Assembly (NCBI GenBank): GCA_031213475.1 | Contig: JARUPZ010000004.1 | Location: forward strand, 1,537,501 to 1,601,500 | DNA from: Nereocystis luetkeana | Taxonomy: Eukaryota; Sar; Phaeophyceae; Laminariales; Laminariaceae | DNA: 64,000 nt | Direction: 5' to 3' | In this document: positions 1 to 11,800 of the stretch, piece after piece | Layout: each line of letters begins with the position of its first letter | Numbering within the stretch: position 1 is the stretch's first letter | Made by a program: the position numbers and the translations under genes | Notes under the pieces: generated by a model | Database searches by the model: none | What the model was told of the DNA's origin: nothing | The model's input: the letters and a program-made list of their open reading frames with translations, nothing else

Positions 1-2751
1 TAAATAACCGAATGCGGACGTATTTCGACAAGAAGAGTCGTTTACACGCTACGCTCATGCCACTCCCAAGGGAGATCTTGTATTACTGACAGTTGTATTA
101 AAAGTAGCTCGTAGGTTCTTCGTGGGGAGAGGGCTAACCCTAACCTCAAGTCTGCGTTTGAATCTTTGAATTTGTCGCAAGCACCAAGCCATGCACCCTC
201 GTACCTGGCAGGTACAAGCAAGTACGAGTAGCTGAGTAACTGATGAGTGGTACCAACCAATCATCAATCATGCATATATAACATATTACAATTGTCCAAC
301 GCCTGGTGGGATGCTGCAAAGCACCGCATGGAAATGCTGTCATCGCTCCATACCAAGTGATGCAAAGCCATGACGACGCGGCTACTCTATTATACAGGCA
401 GCATGTCTTCGAACAATCCTATTATTAATAGAGGCTACGAACACAACACAAAATGACAAACAAAGTGATGGGCTTGACGTACGTACGTATACGTACACGT
501 ACTTCACATACCACTGGTACCATAGAGCATACATAGAGCTGAAAGCTGCTTCGTACTTCAACTTCACTCACCCCCGGCGGTTTCGCGGCGTGGCTCCAAG
601 TACCTCCCCCATGACCATCCATAGCGCCCTGTCTTGCTAGTAATCTAGGCGGCGGCTGGCGGAGGCCTACACGGCCAGGCACAGCAGCCTAAACAAGCAC
701 GGCAGCAGCAGTGCACTGCACGATCAGCAGTGATGAAGACACAATCGATGGTCGCAGTGGCCGGTATGTGTGGTTCCATGTTTTGATATTTTCCCTCGAA
801 TATGAAAACCGAATCGAATTCGGTTGATTCGGTCAGATAAGCGGAGCTTCGGGGCGATGGTATTACCTGACTACCCGTACCGAATATCCGATCGCTGGTG
901 GTCCTACTGGTTGTATCTTGAACTTTGTATCCCGTACCCAGCCTGGTACCAAGGATACGAGTACTGGATGCTTCTGGACTGCTGGATAGATCTTATCATA
1001 GATACAGGTGGCCTACGGCGGGTGCTCACAGATAGTTTGGCAGTACATACATGCAGTTTGGTAGCGGCGATGACGCGCACGACCCAAGATGCAGCTATAT
1101 CAAGACAGCCTGCGACACTACGACCACCCAAGTCAACACAGCGCACAGCAGGTAGTTGCACTGAAGTAGTTACTTTTAAAATAATACCAGCACGTAGGTA
1201 CAACAAGTGATGTATGCTTCGCCGCCCGTTACGTATATTATATGGTACCTGGTATCAATCTAGACGGAAATGTAGGGATTGTTTCGTCTTCATATTAGTA
1301 ACCAAACGCTCAATATATTTCCGCTCAATGGTATCTATTCATACTACACGCGGCCGGCCGAACTAAAGCAAGGAATACAATAATATGTGCAGTTAGAACC
1401 ATCCCATACAAAAAGTCAATAGGTGAATCAATATTTATTTGTAAAATGAAAATATTTCAACATGTTGCAAAAAGTCATACTATACCCTCCCTCATCTGGG
1501 TTATATAGTATCAGTGTGCGCAGAATGATTATGTGTAATGTCCAGTTAGTTGACCCGGGCACAGCATCCGGGGGAGTCACTGGCCTATATCCTTGACAAG
1601 AATACGCGCGAACGGCTTGTCATAAAATTTGGAAATTCAGTAAAAATGGGATATAGACGAGACATTATTATATATTACGCAGCTTGCAAAGTTGAGTATC
1701 AACTACCAGGTGTACCAGGTATGTATGTAACCAGTCGAACTCACAGCTGACGTATTTCAAAATTTTATAAAATAACATGAGCGGTTCTTCATGGCGGTGT
1801 GGTACAAATTCAATGTCATTCCTACCCAGGACGTCGTGTCGTTCTGTTTGTTGTCCCCGGTACTACGCAGTGTACGAGGTACGGTTCAGGAGTCGCCGAC
1901 TTTCGTCTGTCTACAACAACAGTAAATAGAAGTATCTATGATCTACCTGGTATGATCTATGATATAACGTTCTTCGCGAGAAAAGGATATAACAACACGC
2001 GCGGATGACAAACACATAACATATAGTATGCATGTACCATCACGCAGCCCTACAAAAAAAAGCTGAGTATCGACCGCGAACTGTAAAAACAATCGACAAA
2101 CTTGAATCTTTGAATTAAAATAATTGCGCAAACTGAGCGGCCGCATCGAAAAAAGCTCATTATCGTCCTGTTGACCCCCCCTCCGGCACCACTTCTTCCA
2201 GGTAATACAGAGAAGAGTCACCACCTATTTATACTGGTATACTACCTGGCATGGGCTATGCTCGTAATCCATACGAGTAGCTCACACCACCGTCTTCTCT
2301 GTCTATGCCCTTCACGGGGGACGTAGAACACGCGCGGTCGACGTGTCGCGAGCCCTCACATGGATCTGGTACCTACGAAGCTGAGTATCGACCACTCTCA
2401 ACAAAAATTGGTCGAATCCGCGCGAGCTCCGTGGGCTAAATAGCGGACTCTCTAGTTCAGTTGTGTTTTCTTGCGGTTTTGGTGGTGGTGGTGGTGGTGG
2501 TGGTGGTGGCGTTTTCCCGAAGCTGGGATGCCATCGTATTTTCTTACTTTCCGAGAGTACACAACAGTGCACAGCCGCCGAATAGTATCAATACCTCGCA
2601 CAGGGTTTATTGCCGAATCTTGGTGTACATTATGGTGTTCTTGCGCCAGCACAGCGTACACCCTGCCCCCCCCCCCCTTCTGGGCATGTGGCGGTCGTTG
2701 GCGCTCTTGTGTTTTTAAGGAGACATACGCCCCCCCCCCCCCCTATTTTGC
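1..2751. other. Non-genic region, left edge
   Basis: No exon, RNA gene or family motif was recognised on either strand. Open frames here are short and show no conserved motif. The stretch carries TACCWGGTA strings near 1246, 1719 and 1950, a TATTAATA near 423, a GGT microsatellite at about 2479-2510, and poly(C) runs near 2668 and 2731. Confidence 0.5.
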
Positions 2752-3285
2752 ATAGGTTGGGTTGGCGTCGGTTGGCAGCGACACTGTAAAACATGCCGCT
2801 CACTACGTGAGCTAGACTAACACAGGGTACCGTGTTTTGTTTTGTTTTTTGTTTGGCGGTCGCCCACAGCTGGTTGTCGAGCTGTGCGAGGTGAAGAACC
2901 TTTACTCCGCACAAGTGGGAATGATCTTACCACGTAGCCTTCAAGGTAAGGCAACCAAGAGACAGTTACATAGTACTCCCATTGCTGTCTCTGGAATTGC
3001 CTGCATCGGAAAATAAATTAACTCATTGAAGCTGTCATCCATATATGCAAGTCCGCCTCACAAGCGAATGTTATTTTAGTAGGATGCAACTCACCCTTCA
3101 TGCGACTCGCCGGACATCTCACGCCGCTCCGCGCTTGGCGCAAGCAGTGTCTGCCTGGTCGGTGAAAACCCGATAATATGCTCCGTCCCGGCATTGTAGG
3201 GATGCGAGGCTCTATGGTCATACGACTACGGCCATGCATGAGATCGAGTACATCTCTCCTATCGAGTACATCCCCGCCCCCGCCC
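2752..3285 (+). mobile_element. C-tract element (~530 bp), near full length
   Basis: This is the best complete copy of a dispersed ~530-bp family. It starts at AGGTTGGGTTGGCGTC, runs through a block ending GAAGCTGTCATCCATA, then a GCAAGTCCGCCTCACAAGCG block, and ends with a GCATGAGATCGAGTACA type terminus followed by a C-rich run. A C-run also lies just before it. No conserved frame is shared among copies, so it is read as non-autonomous. Confidence 0.75.
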
Positions 3286-4219
3286 TGATATGGGGCTGTG
3301 ACGTTTTTCGAGCCCCTCGCAGTTAGGATTCGTCTCTCTCCCCCCTTTTGCCGTTCCTTCACAGTAGTAGCAGTAGTAGTAGTATGTAGCAGGCGCCGTA
3401 ATCTCGCAGGGTAAAGGTGTGGGAGTCGGTTTTGGTGCGCCGTATCTTCGATAAATTATCTATAATAATAGTTAGTGCCTGGAATCGATCTGTTTCCCAC
3501 CCCAATCTTCCATCTTTTACATATGTTTGTACTAACAGAACTGCTTACACCGCTGAACGTAGTCGTTAGAATGAGTTACAGTCGTAGCGTTACGGTATAG
3601 AGCCCTACTGAGAGCTGGGAGACCCATAAAGGACGAGGCTGTAGGGGTTTGGGCAAAGGCTGATGATGGCGTAGTACTTGGACGGCCTATACGCACCTGA
3701 AGGGAACAGGGGTTCACGGAAGAGGCAAAAGGGCCGAGTCTCTCCCCCTTCCCAGGCACCATTCGCCCGAATTGGAAAAAAAATCAACCAACCTCTCAGT
3801 CTAACGAATATGACGCACAAGTGAGAGAAAACGCTTGAGTGACAATGCGGGACCTGCACAAGAATACCTGGAAGGCAAAAACAATCCGGAAGCGACGGGA
3901 TCAGTCCGATATACATCGAATACTTTCACTACAAACTGTAAGCCAACCATTTCCCACTTTGCCCTGGGGTTCTACGGTGATGGAGGTTCGCCCTATTTTT
4001 TCTGAGGCTCCTCACTTGCAGAGCTCCATACTATTAGCAGGCCACCCCAAAACTTCGGCAAAAATCGAATTGCATCCCGACGAAAAATTCCATGGCCCAA
4101 CTATACAAAAACGTCATTTTTCGAGAAACAAGATAGACTTTCCGACGATTTTGGGTTAAGGAGCCCCCCTCCTTCAGATTTGTTTTTAGCAGTAATGTGC
4201 TACCTCTATCATAAAAATC
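3286..4219. other. Non-genic region
   Basis: Nothing recognisable. Open frames of up to about 106 codons exist on both strands but show no domain motif, no splice-consistent neighbours and no shared frame with other repeats. Confidence 0.45.
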
Positions 4220-4414
4220 GAATGCTCCCCCTTACACCTTCGTCAATTTTACCACCCGATCGTGTTCCACCGCATCACGTTCCGCCAAAAGATGCTATCA
4301 TAGGGGACCGTGGTGTGAACCCTTGACTGATCATCCCTAGACTAAAACCAGTTCAGTAAGACCAAAAGAGGACTTCGTGAGCTAAAAAAAACGGTCTCGT
4401 GGTATCTTTGTATA

Positions 4415-4605
4415 CCGACGAGGGAAGAAAGGGCTGAAGTCCTTCTCGCGATAAAATTGCTTTCGAAGGCAAGAACCGTAGTGGGGAGGGGGGGGGGGGG
4501 AGCCTGCCATGTGACCCCGGATCTGAGTCACGCCTACTAATAGTAGGAGGGAGAGAGAAGGGAGGGCGAATATCATAAATGGGAAGGAAACAAAAAACAA
4601 AAAAT
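4415..4605 (+). mobile_element. SINE-1 fragment (body and A-rich tail)
   Basis: It shares CGACGAGGGAAGAAA, CTCGCGATAAAA, GTGACCCCGGATCTGAGT and an A-rich tail with copies near 48.5, 53.6 and 59.1 kb. The tRNA-like head is absent, so this copy is 5'-truncated. Confidence 0.7.
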
Positions 4606-5380
4606 CGCATCGTATTCCACCGCATCTTATTCCACCAAATATGCTAGGAGGCCGTGGTTTAACCCTTGACTGACCGCGCCCTATACTAAAACTAGTTCAA
4701 CAAGGCCAAACGAGGGCTTGGCGAGCCCAAAAACACCGGTCTCGCGGCATCTTTGTATTCCACCGCATTTTATTCCACCAGACCGCGGTTTGGCCCGTTG
4801 ACCGACCGCCCCCTGTCCTAAAAACAAGTTCAATATGGCCAAAAGAGTCCTAGACAGACTCAAAAGGACCGGTCTCACGGCATCTCTGTATTCCACCGTA
4901 TCAGTGTTCTCCCTCATCGCATGCCACCAAATATGCTAGGAGACCGCACTTGAACCCCTTGACTAACCGCCCCCATACACTACAAACAGTATAGTATGAC
5001 CAAAAGAGGCCTTTACGCGCCCAAACATATCGGTCTTCACCGCATCTTATCCCACCGCATCATATTTCACCAAAGATGCTTGGGCCCCTTGATTAGCCGC
5101 CTTCTACACTAAAACCAGCAAAGGGAAGCCAAAAGGGGCCTTGACGCGCCCAAAAAGACCGGTCTCTGCAGCATCTCTGTATTCTACCGCATCGTATTCC
5201 ACCAAATATGCTACAGTAGGAAACCACGGTTGGATCCCTTGGCCAGCCGACCCCTACACTAAAACCAATACAACAAGACCGCAAGAGGTCTTCACGCTTG
5301 ACGCGCCCAAAAAAATGGTATCATGGCATCTTCGCATCGTATTCCATCTACTAATGGTGGAAAATGCTAAGAGCACGCGG

Positions 5381-5477
5381 TTAACCCCTTTAGAACCGCA
5401 GTCCCGTTTGGGGACAAAACTACTTGAAATTTGACTGGTTTGTCCCCAGAACGGGACTGCGGTTCTAAAAGGGTTAA
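5381..5477. mobile_element. PAL97 palindromic element
   Basis: A ~97-bp near-perfect inverted repeat: TTAACCCCTTTAGAACCGCA on the left mirrors the right end, with GGGGACAAA in both arms. It interrupts the ~140-bp tandem array, so it inserted after the array formed. Confidence 0.8.
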
Positions 5478-5606
5478 AACCAGTCCCCGGTATAGTACAA
5501 GACCAAAATTGGCCTTGACACGCCCAAAAAGACCGGTCTCGTGGCGCGTTCGTACTCCGCCGCATCGTATCCCACCTCATCATGCTCAACACACACGCGC
5601 GTAGGC

Positions 5607-5817
5607 CTACTTGTTGTCCTTCTTCTTATCGCCCTTGCCCTTCCCCCAAGCGTACTGTCGCGTGCCCGGCACGAACACGGGTGTCGAGGCCGCGTAGTCC
5701 TCCCACTCTTTCGACGCGCCGTACTTCTCGGCCTGCCTCATCTCCAGCCCGCTCGTGGCGCGGAGGATGACCGACACGATCTGGGTGGGGCCGAGGGTGG
5801 CGAAAACCCAGTGATAC
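5607..5817 (-). CDS. DUF1295 gene, exon 7 (last)
   Basis: The acceptor is CTCGCAG before GTATCAC; the first base completes a split Trp codon. It encodes residues 335-404, with the family C-terminal motif (LEMRQAEKYG, then STPVFVP) and a Lys-rich tail ending in TAG. Confidence 0.9.
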
Positions 5818-8800
5818 CTGCGAGGCACAATAGAGTAGTGTCATCGGGGCGAGACACAACAGGGGTATTGTCATTGGGACGAGGCACAATGGAGAAAGTG
5901 TCGTCGGGGTGAGAGGGCTGGCTGCTGGGCGAAAGACAACCCCCCCCCCCCCCCCCCCCCCGCAACATCAGGGTTTATTCACAAGCGCGAGTTGCGTCTA
6001 ATGTGTTGCAGCAGTACAGTAAGTACCTAACGGAGGCATTACCAGGGAGGCGAGAGGGTCGGCCCTGCTGCGTGAAGAAAAAAAGAGCGACATGAGGGTT
6101 GCCACGCGCGAGTTGCGTCGTACGTGATACACCAGTACAGCAGTGGCCGATAAGAAAAAAAAGACACCCCGATACACAAATCCGAGCACAACAGCAGAGC
6201 GGCTGCTATGTTTCTATCCGTGCATGTGAAGGACAGGGTTTGGTAAAAGAAAAGGCCGGGTGAACTACACGTACCATACTTTTCCTACAGTAGTATCGGG
6301 TTGTGGGATACATTGTGTCACGCTTTCTCTTTTAGTGGTCTTGGTTTCCTGTAACTTCAGCATGTTTTTGGTAATTGACCCTCGCACTGCACAGCAGACG
6401 CGTTCTACGATAGAGGTAGCACAACCCCGCTAGAATGGTTTCTGAATGACGGGGCTCCTTGACCCAAAGTCGTCGGAAAGCCAATCTTGTTTCGAACAAT
6501 AAACGGTATACTTGGGGCATGAAATTATTCATCGGGACGAAATGTGATTACTGCTGTAGTCAGTGTTCGGGTATGGAGCTCCTTAAGTGAGGGTCCTCAG
6601 AAAATTTAGGGTGAATCTGTATCGTAGAACACCTAAGCAGTGTCGGCTGGCAAATGAAACAATCATGCATGGGAAGGCTAAAGCTCGAAGGTGATACCGG
6701 TACTGGTTTTTACGGCTACTCACTATCAGTATAGTTCGCGGTAGCCGCCACCGTGAGAGACCCATATCGAACACATTCGAAACGTTTCAGCCGAAAAATA
6801 GCAACACCCCGCTCACCACTTGGAGAAAGATGGGGTTGCTGCAAGCCACACCCCGCCCCAGAATAACGCCTCTCCGAAGTAGTTGGGGTGTCGGGACAGC
6901 CGGTATAGGCCGCTATATACGACATAAACAGAAAGGCAAGACCGAGCAAGGGTGTAACACGTTGAAGGGCGCGCGAAAAAGTTGAAAAAAAAAAACGAAG
7001 GAAAACAAATCAACAAAGGGTGTGTCTCTTGAGTACCTGGTACAAATCATCGTGAAAAGTTTTGCTCTATAGTATTACGGGGGACCATAGTAAATAGGAC
7101 CAAACAATGTTAGTAAAAATAGGTAAATATATAGATTTTTGTGTATACCACAGGCCCTACTGACTATGGTCCCCCGTAATAGTAGACAGTCGCCGAAAGG
7201 GTAAAGCGTAGTAGGCAGAAAAGTAAAAGTGAATAAAAAGGGGAAAAAAAAGAAAACGAAAAGGGTGAGGGCTAGGGTTGGAGCTGCGTACATAGGGTTA
7301 GGGCTACAGTGTGTCGGGTAGTTTTTTAATCAGTACATTTCGAAGAAGCCTTCCCGACGCGGGGGTCCCTCGACATTCCCCCATGTTTTGCACTATACCT
7401 GGTACAATATCACGCACCAATCCGGGCATAAAGTTGAGGATCCCTTGACCTTCGCACTATTAATGATATACAAAGGGTCCTTGTGCTCAGAGTGATTGTG
7501 TTATTCTGGTAATGTTAGAGAGGCGGTGCCCTCCCGATTACTGCCTACGAGCAAGCTACAACTGTTACTGCTGGCGGTACACGGTACGCGGTGCAGTGTT
7601 GCCGATCCGTCGCACGACGCGACCACCGAAAGCATTCGGGGGGCACGGGCGCGTAATGAGACGACCACGCCGGAACACGAAAGAAGCGTGTAAATATGAA
7701 CCCGTTTTTTACTCAAAAAAAAAACACGTTCTCTACTGTAGTCCCATGTATTTGTGTCTAAAAAACATTTTACCGTAGTTGCAGCTTCTAGCTATAGGGG
7801 ATAGCGGGGAAGACCGTGGTAGAATACTGAAACATGTCGTTGCTGCCAACCCATTGGAAAACGCGTCCAAATAATTGCTCAGCAGCACTGAAAGACTGCA
7901 AGCCACATTAAATTTTAGCGCAATCCCAAAAATATGTCAAGAAGCACATGGCAAGAAAACAAATCTGGCGCAACAGCACCAATAGTCAAGAGTTCCGAAA
8001 AGGAAGGCGCACCCAGCGGTTCAACTTATGGTTCAACTGCTATTTCGGTGGAACATACAGTAGTAATCAGGACCAAAGTATGCTTATTACGGGGGACTAT
8101 AGCTAATAGGACCAAATATTGTCAGCAAAAATAGCGAAATATATAGTTTTTTGTGTGTATCGTAGGTTCTATTTAATATGGCCCCTCGTAATAGTAGAAA
8201 TACTGGAACATGTAGCTTTTTGTTGATACGATGTTTCCTGACTACTATAGTCCCCATGAATTCGAGGTGCCATAGTTATCAGACCCCACGATGAGCCCAA
8301 AAAGTAACACACCCCCCTTGGACACCGTATTTGGTTCTGATTAGCACTGTTACGGGGGGCCATAGTAAATAGGACCTACGATATACCCAAACACCTATAT
8401 ACCTACCTATTTTTACTATCAATATTTGGTCCTATTTACTATGGTCCCCCGTAATAGTCCTGCCTGGTATGTCCTACCGTGTATTATATAATAAGTTTCC
8501 CCGAAACAACAAACGCTGCAAGCCATTGCGAGCGATTCGCGAGATACACAGCGAGAAACATCTCGTGAAACGTTCACCCTGCGGAAGCACATCAGAGGCG
8601 CGACAGGCAGGGAAAATAAGGAATGAGAAGTTACCAACACCTTCCGTGCAACAAACCGGTAGAAACGCAGTACAACATAATTGGACATATAATTGCACAG
8701 TAGAGCTTACCACATGTTCGAGAAAATGGTTGACACACGCTGGTGCACTAGCCAAAAGAGACTAGTACAGCGTAGTCAATGGTTGATTCGGTCTGATCGG

Positions 8801-11800
8801 CTTAGACTCAGGACAAGTAGAGTGCATGGGAAAAATGGTTGAAACTAATTTGGTTGGGTTCCATGTGGTCTGTTCCCAATATAAAAATTACCCCAACCCA
8901 TGAAACGTTCCTAAACGTTAACCCGGCCCAAGGATAATTAGCAAGCAGTGGCCAAAGTGCCATCGCTAACCTAATTTTTCTCGGGTTGGGTTAATAATTC
9001 CTCCGGAAGGTTCCACGGGTTGGGGTAGTTTTCATGCCACGAGAAAAACAACCAAATTGGTTCCCTCTTCGCAACCACCTCAAGTTTAGGCGTACTATTC
9101 CTCTCGTACGCAGTGGCGACCCGCAACCATTTTCTCGAAGAAGTGGTAAGCTACCCTCACATTGTAACCGCTCGTACTGACGCACCCCTCTTCCTGCGAC
9201 GCTACACCTTACACGCGCCTTGAGTCAGAAATGAGTCGTGTGTAGGAGTATGGCTTGGCCCAGCCGCGACAAGTGGTTAAATACCTCTTACTCTACACCC
9301 TCTCACCCTAACCCCTTTAACCCCAACCGCTTGGGAAAATTCCAAATCCTAATCATCACCCTAACTTCGATCGCCTGAAAAACTTCCAAACCCTACAACC
9401 CTTACCCTACCCCCGACCGCCTGACAAAGTTATCGGAAAGTTCTGGGAAAATTCTTTCATACCTGGAGCAGAAAGTGTCCGGTGTTTTCTCCTTGAAGTG
9501 TGACTTTTGCAGGTCTGCCACTCCCTCAATAAGAAGCCCCGCCGCCATGATCGCGAGGCCGGTCTGGCTCACTCCCACCCACCCCTGCGGTTCGGGTGGT
9601 CAGCGCAAAAACAACGTGCAGGCATAACAGGTATTAGCAAGTGAGATCTCCCTCCGTCTGGCGATAGCATGAACACTTTCACACGACGGACATAGGTCTT
9701 TTACAAATAGATCATGGGCAGATAAATAGTCTACAGATAAATCCTATAGATCCTAACCTGTCATTGTGAGATGCCGCGCAAAATCTGTGTAGTACAGATC
9801 CAACTCAGGAAGCATCACATGGACCATACAGGGTACGTACGGCTCCCACCCGGCAGGAAGAGCTAGATCATACATACCTGGTACCATACATATCATACAG
9901 ATCATACGTATCAGACATATCAGGAATGCATATATCTGCCCTGAAACATCTAGATCATAGCGTGGGAATTATCTATCTGATCTATCTGATCTATCTGACC
10001 TGTCCGAGGCATGGAATCGTCGTCGAACTTTATTTACCAGGTACGTACAAGCCGATCGGCTGATACGCCGGCCGCCCGTCTTGATAGTGAATACCTCGCG
10101 AAGAGGATACAGGTCGGCGGCTTCTCTGGATGCTATCCAACGGTCACCAGAACGTTTTTTTTTTCGTTTTTTCAATTGTACGATTTCGGTTCACCGCCAC
10201 TATTCCTGCGCATCAAGGACTGCACCCTCGTTCGGGGAACATATTTTCTTGGGGGGTTAGACCCAGACAGAAAGTATGTCTGGGCACAGTGCAGTACTAA
10301 ATAGGTTGAGAACGTTTTTTTGGTCGGGTGTGAGTGATTGTAATTTTGTTTTTGTCAGTTTTCGCATTTTTTTTTTTCATCCATTACTTTTGCTTTCCAG
10401 CTCAACTCGTAGGAAGTGTTACCCTCAACGGGGCTTCTGGACAAACCGTGGTCATAATACCAACCTTCAACTACTTGCCGTATACAATGTCTGAAGCCCA
10501 AGCGAGCACGGACTCGGGTTGTAAAGCGCTTGTTAGGGTCAGTACTGAAGTGGCCGGAGGAGGGGCCCGGAGATCAATGTTGGCGAGGTTGGGTGACCCG
10601 AGCCCCAAGGCAAATATTTTGCCAGGCGGAGGGTTGTGCCAAGGGAGGAAGGTGCAAGTAGGAGCCTTCGAGGAGGGAAAGTGGGGTATTTATTGGTTCA
10701 GAGTTATAGAAGAGAGACTACTCTTAACACAAAGAACTGCGGTAATTTTAGAAGATGTTTCAAGTCGGGATGGAGCATGTACCATCCACTTTCAGAGGGG
10801 GAACTAAAACAAAACTAAACAACAAAAGGGTCTATCTGCCTGTCGGGCTACTCGAGGCAAATATCAATAACTGAACCACATTTCTACTGTAGTCTGCACG
10901 GTGTTTGGAAAGGTTTAGGGGCCGGTCTCACCTGCGCCGGCGGAAGGCGGCGCAAGGCGTAGACGCTCGGGAGGGCCAGGAGAGCGTAGAGCATAGAGAC
11001 GATGCCCCAGAAATTGTAGGGGCGGCCCTTTTTCGTCGTCGCCGGTTTCAGAAGCCGCCTTTACAGCACAAGCGGCGGCAGCGACGGCGCACAAACAGAG
11101 GCAGCGAGAGCAGCAGTTACTGCAGGTAGGCACACCAATACAGACGGGCTGCATAAATCAGAGTCCAAACGGGACTGTGTTGCCGGCCAGACCGGCACCC
11201 TGGTAGCATATATTGCTTCCTGCTTCCTGGCTGTTGCATCGTGTTGCTCCACTTGCGGCTCAAGCTCTTATTCTTGTTTTCGGGGGAGGCTCGTGTGCTC
11301 GGTTCTTTAGGTGAGGCAGGGTGTGTCCTACACTAATTTCAGCATCAAAACATTATTACCATTATTCTGCCAAGCAAAACGTGTAGTCAACATTTCTTAT
11401 CTCCAATTTTATGGTAACCGTTGTCGCGTACTACTCTGTGCTGTGCAGCTCCAATCAAGAGTAGGCCCTTGCTGCCTACTTCCTCCCATCCCTGCTCCTT
11501 ACGTCGTTTTCTTCCCCCCTCACTCACTTGCGTCTGTTCTGGAAAGACGACAGCGTGTCCCTCCAGCTGCAGAAGAGCACCAGCCTCAGCCCGTAAGCCA
11601 CGACTCCGGCGACGTGAAGCATCGAGAGCATGTGCAGCCCGTCGCGAAAGATCCACGCGGCACCCACGACCTGGGATCACTCAGCACCGAGCACAGCGAG
11701 CGGGGGGCGAGAATACGTACCGGGGCAGCAGGGTACGCGAGGCATGCCAAACGGCGTATATGGGTATTATTAATAGTATGCTAACAGTATGTTAACAGTA

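Larger units (their letters stand above)
4220..5560 (+). repeat. ~140-bp tandem array downstream of the DUF1295 gene
   Basis: Degenerate units carry GACCGGTCTC, GTATTCCACCGCATC, CCAAATATGCTAGGAG, CCTTGACTGACCGCC and ACTAAAACCAGTTCA in that order. Unit boundaries lie near 4389, 4736, 4868, 5028, 5158, 5316 and 5530. The array is interrupted by a SINE-1 fragment and by a 97-bp palindromic element. It ends about 50 bp from the stop codon of the convergently placed DUF1295 gene. Confidence 0.8.

Noticed and set aside
10334..10807. 157-codon plus-strand frame
   Set aside because: Starts in a SINE-2 fragment and continues in a repeat whose other copy does not keep the frame; it is inside an intron of the DUF1295 gene.
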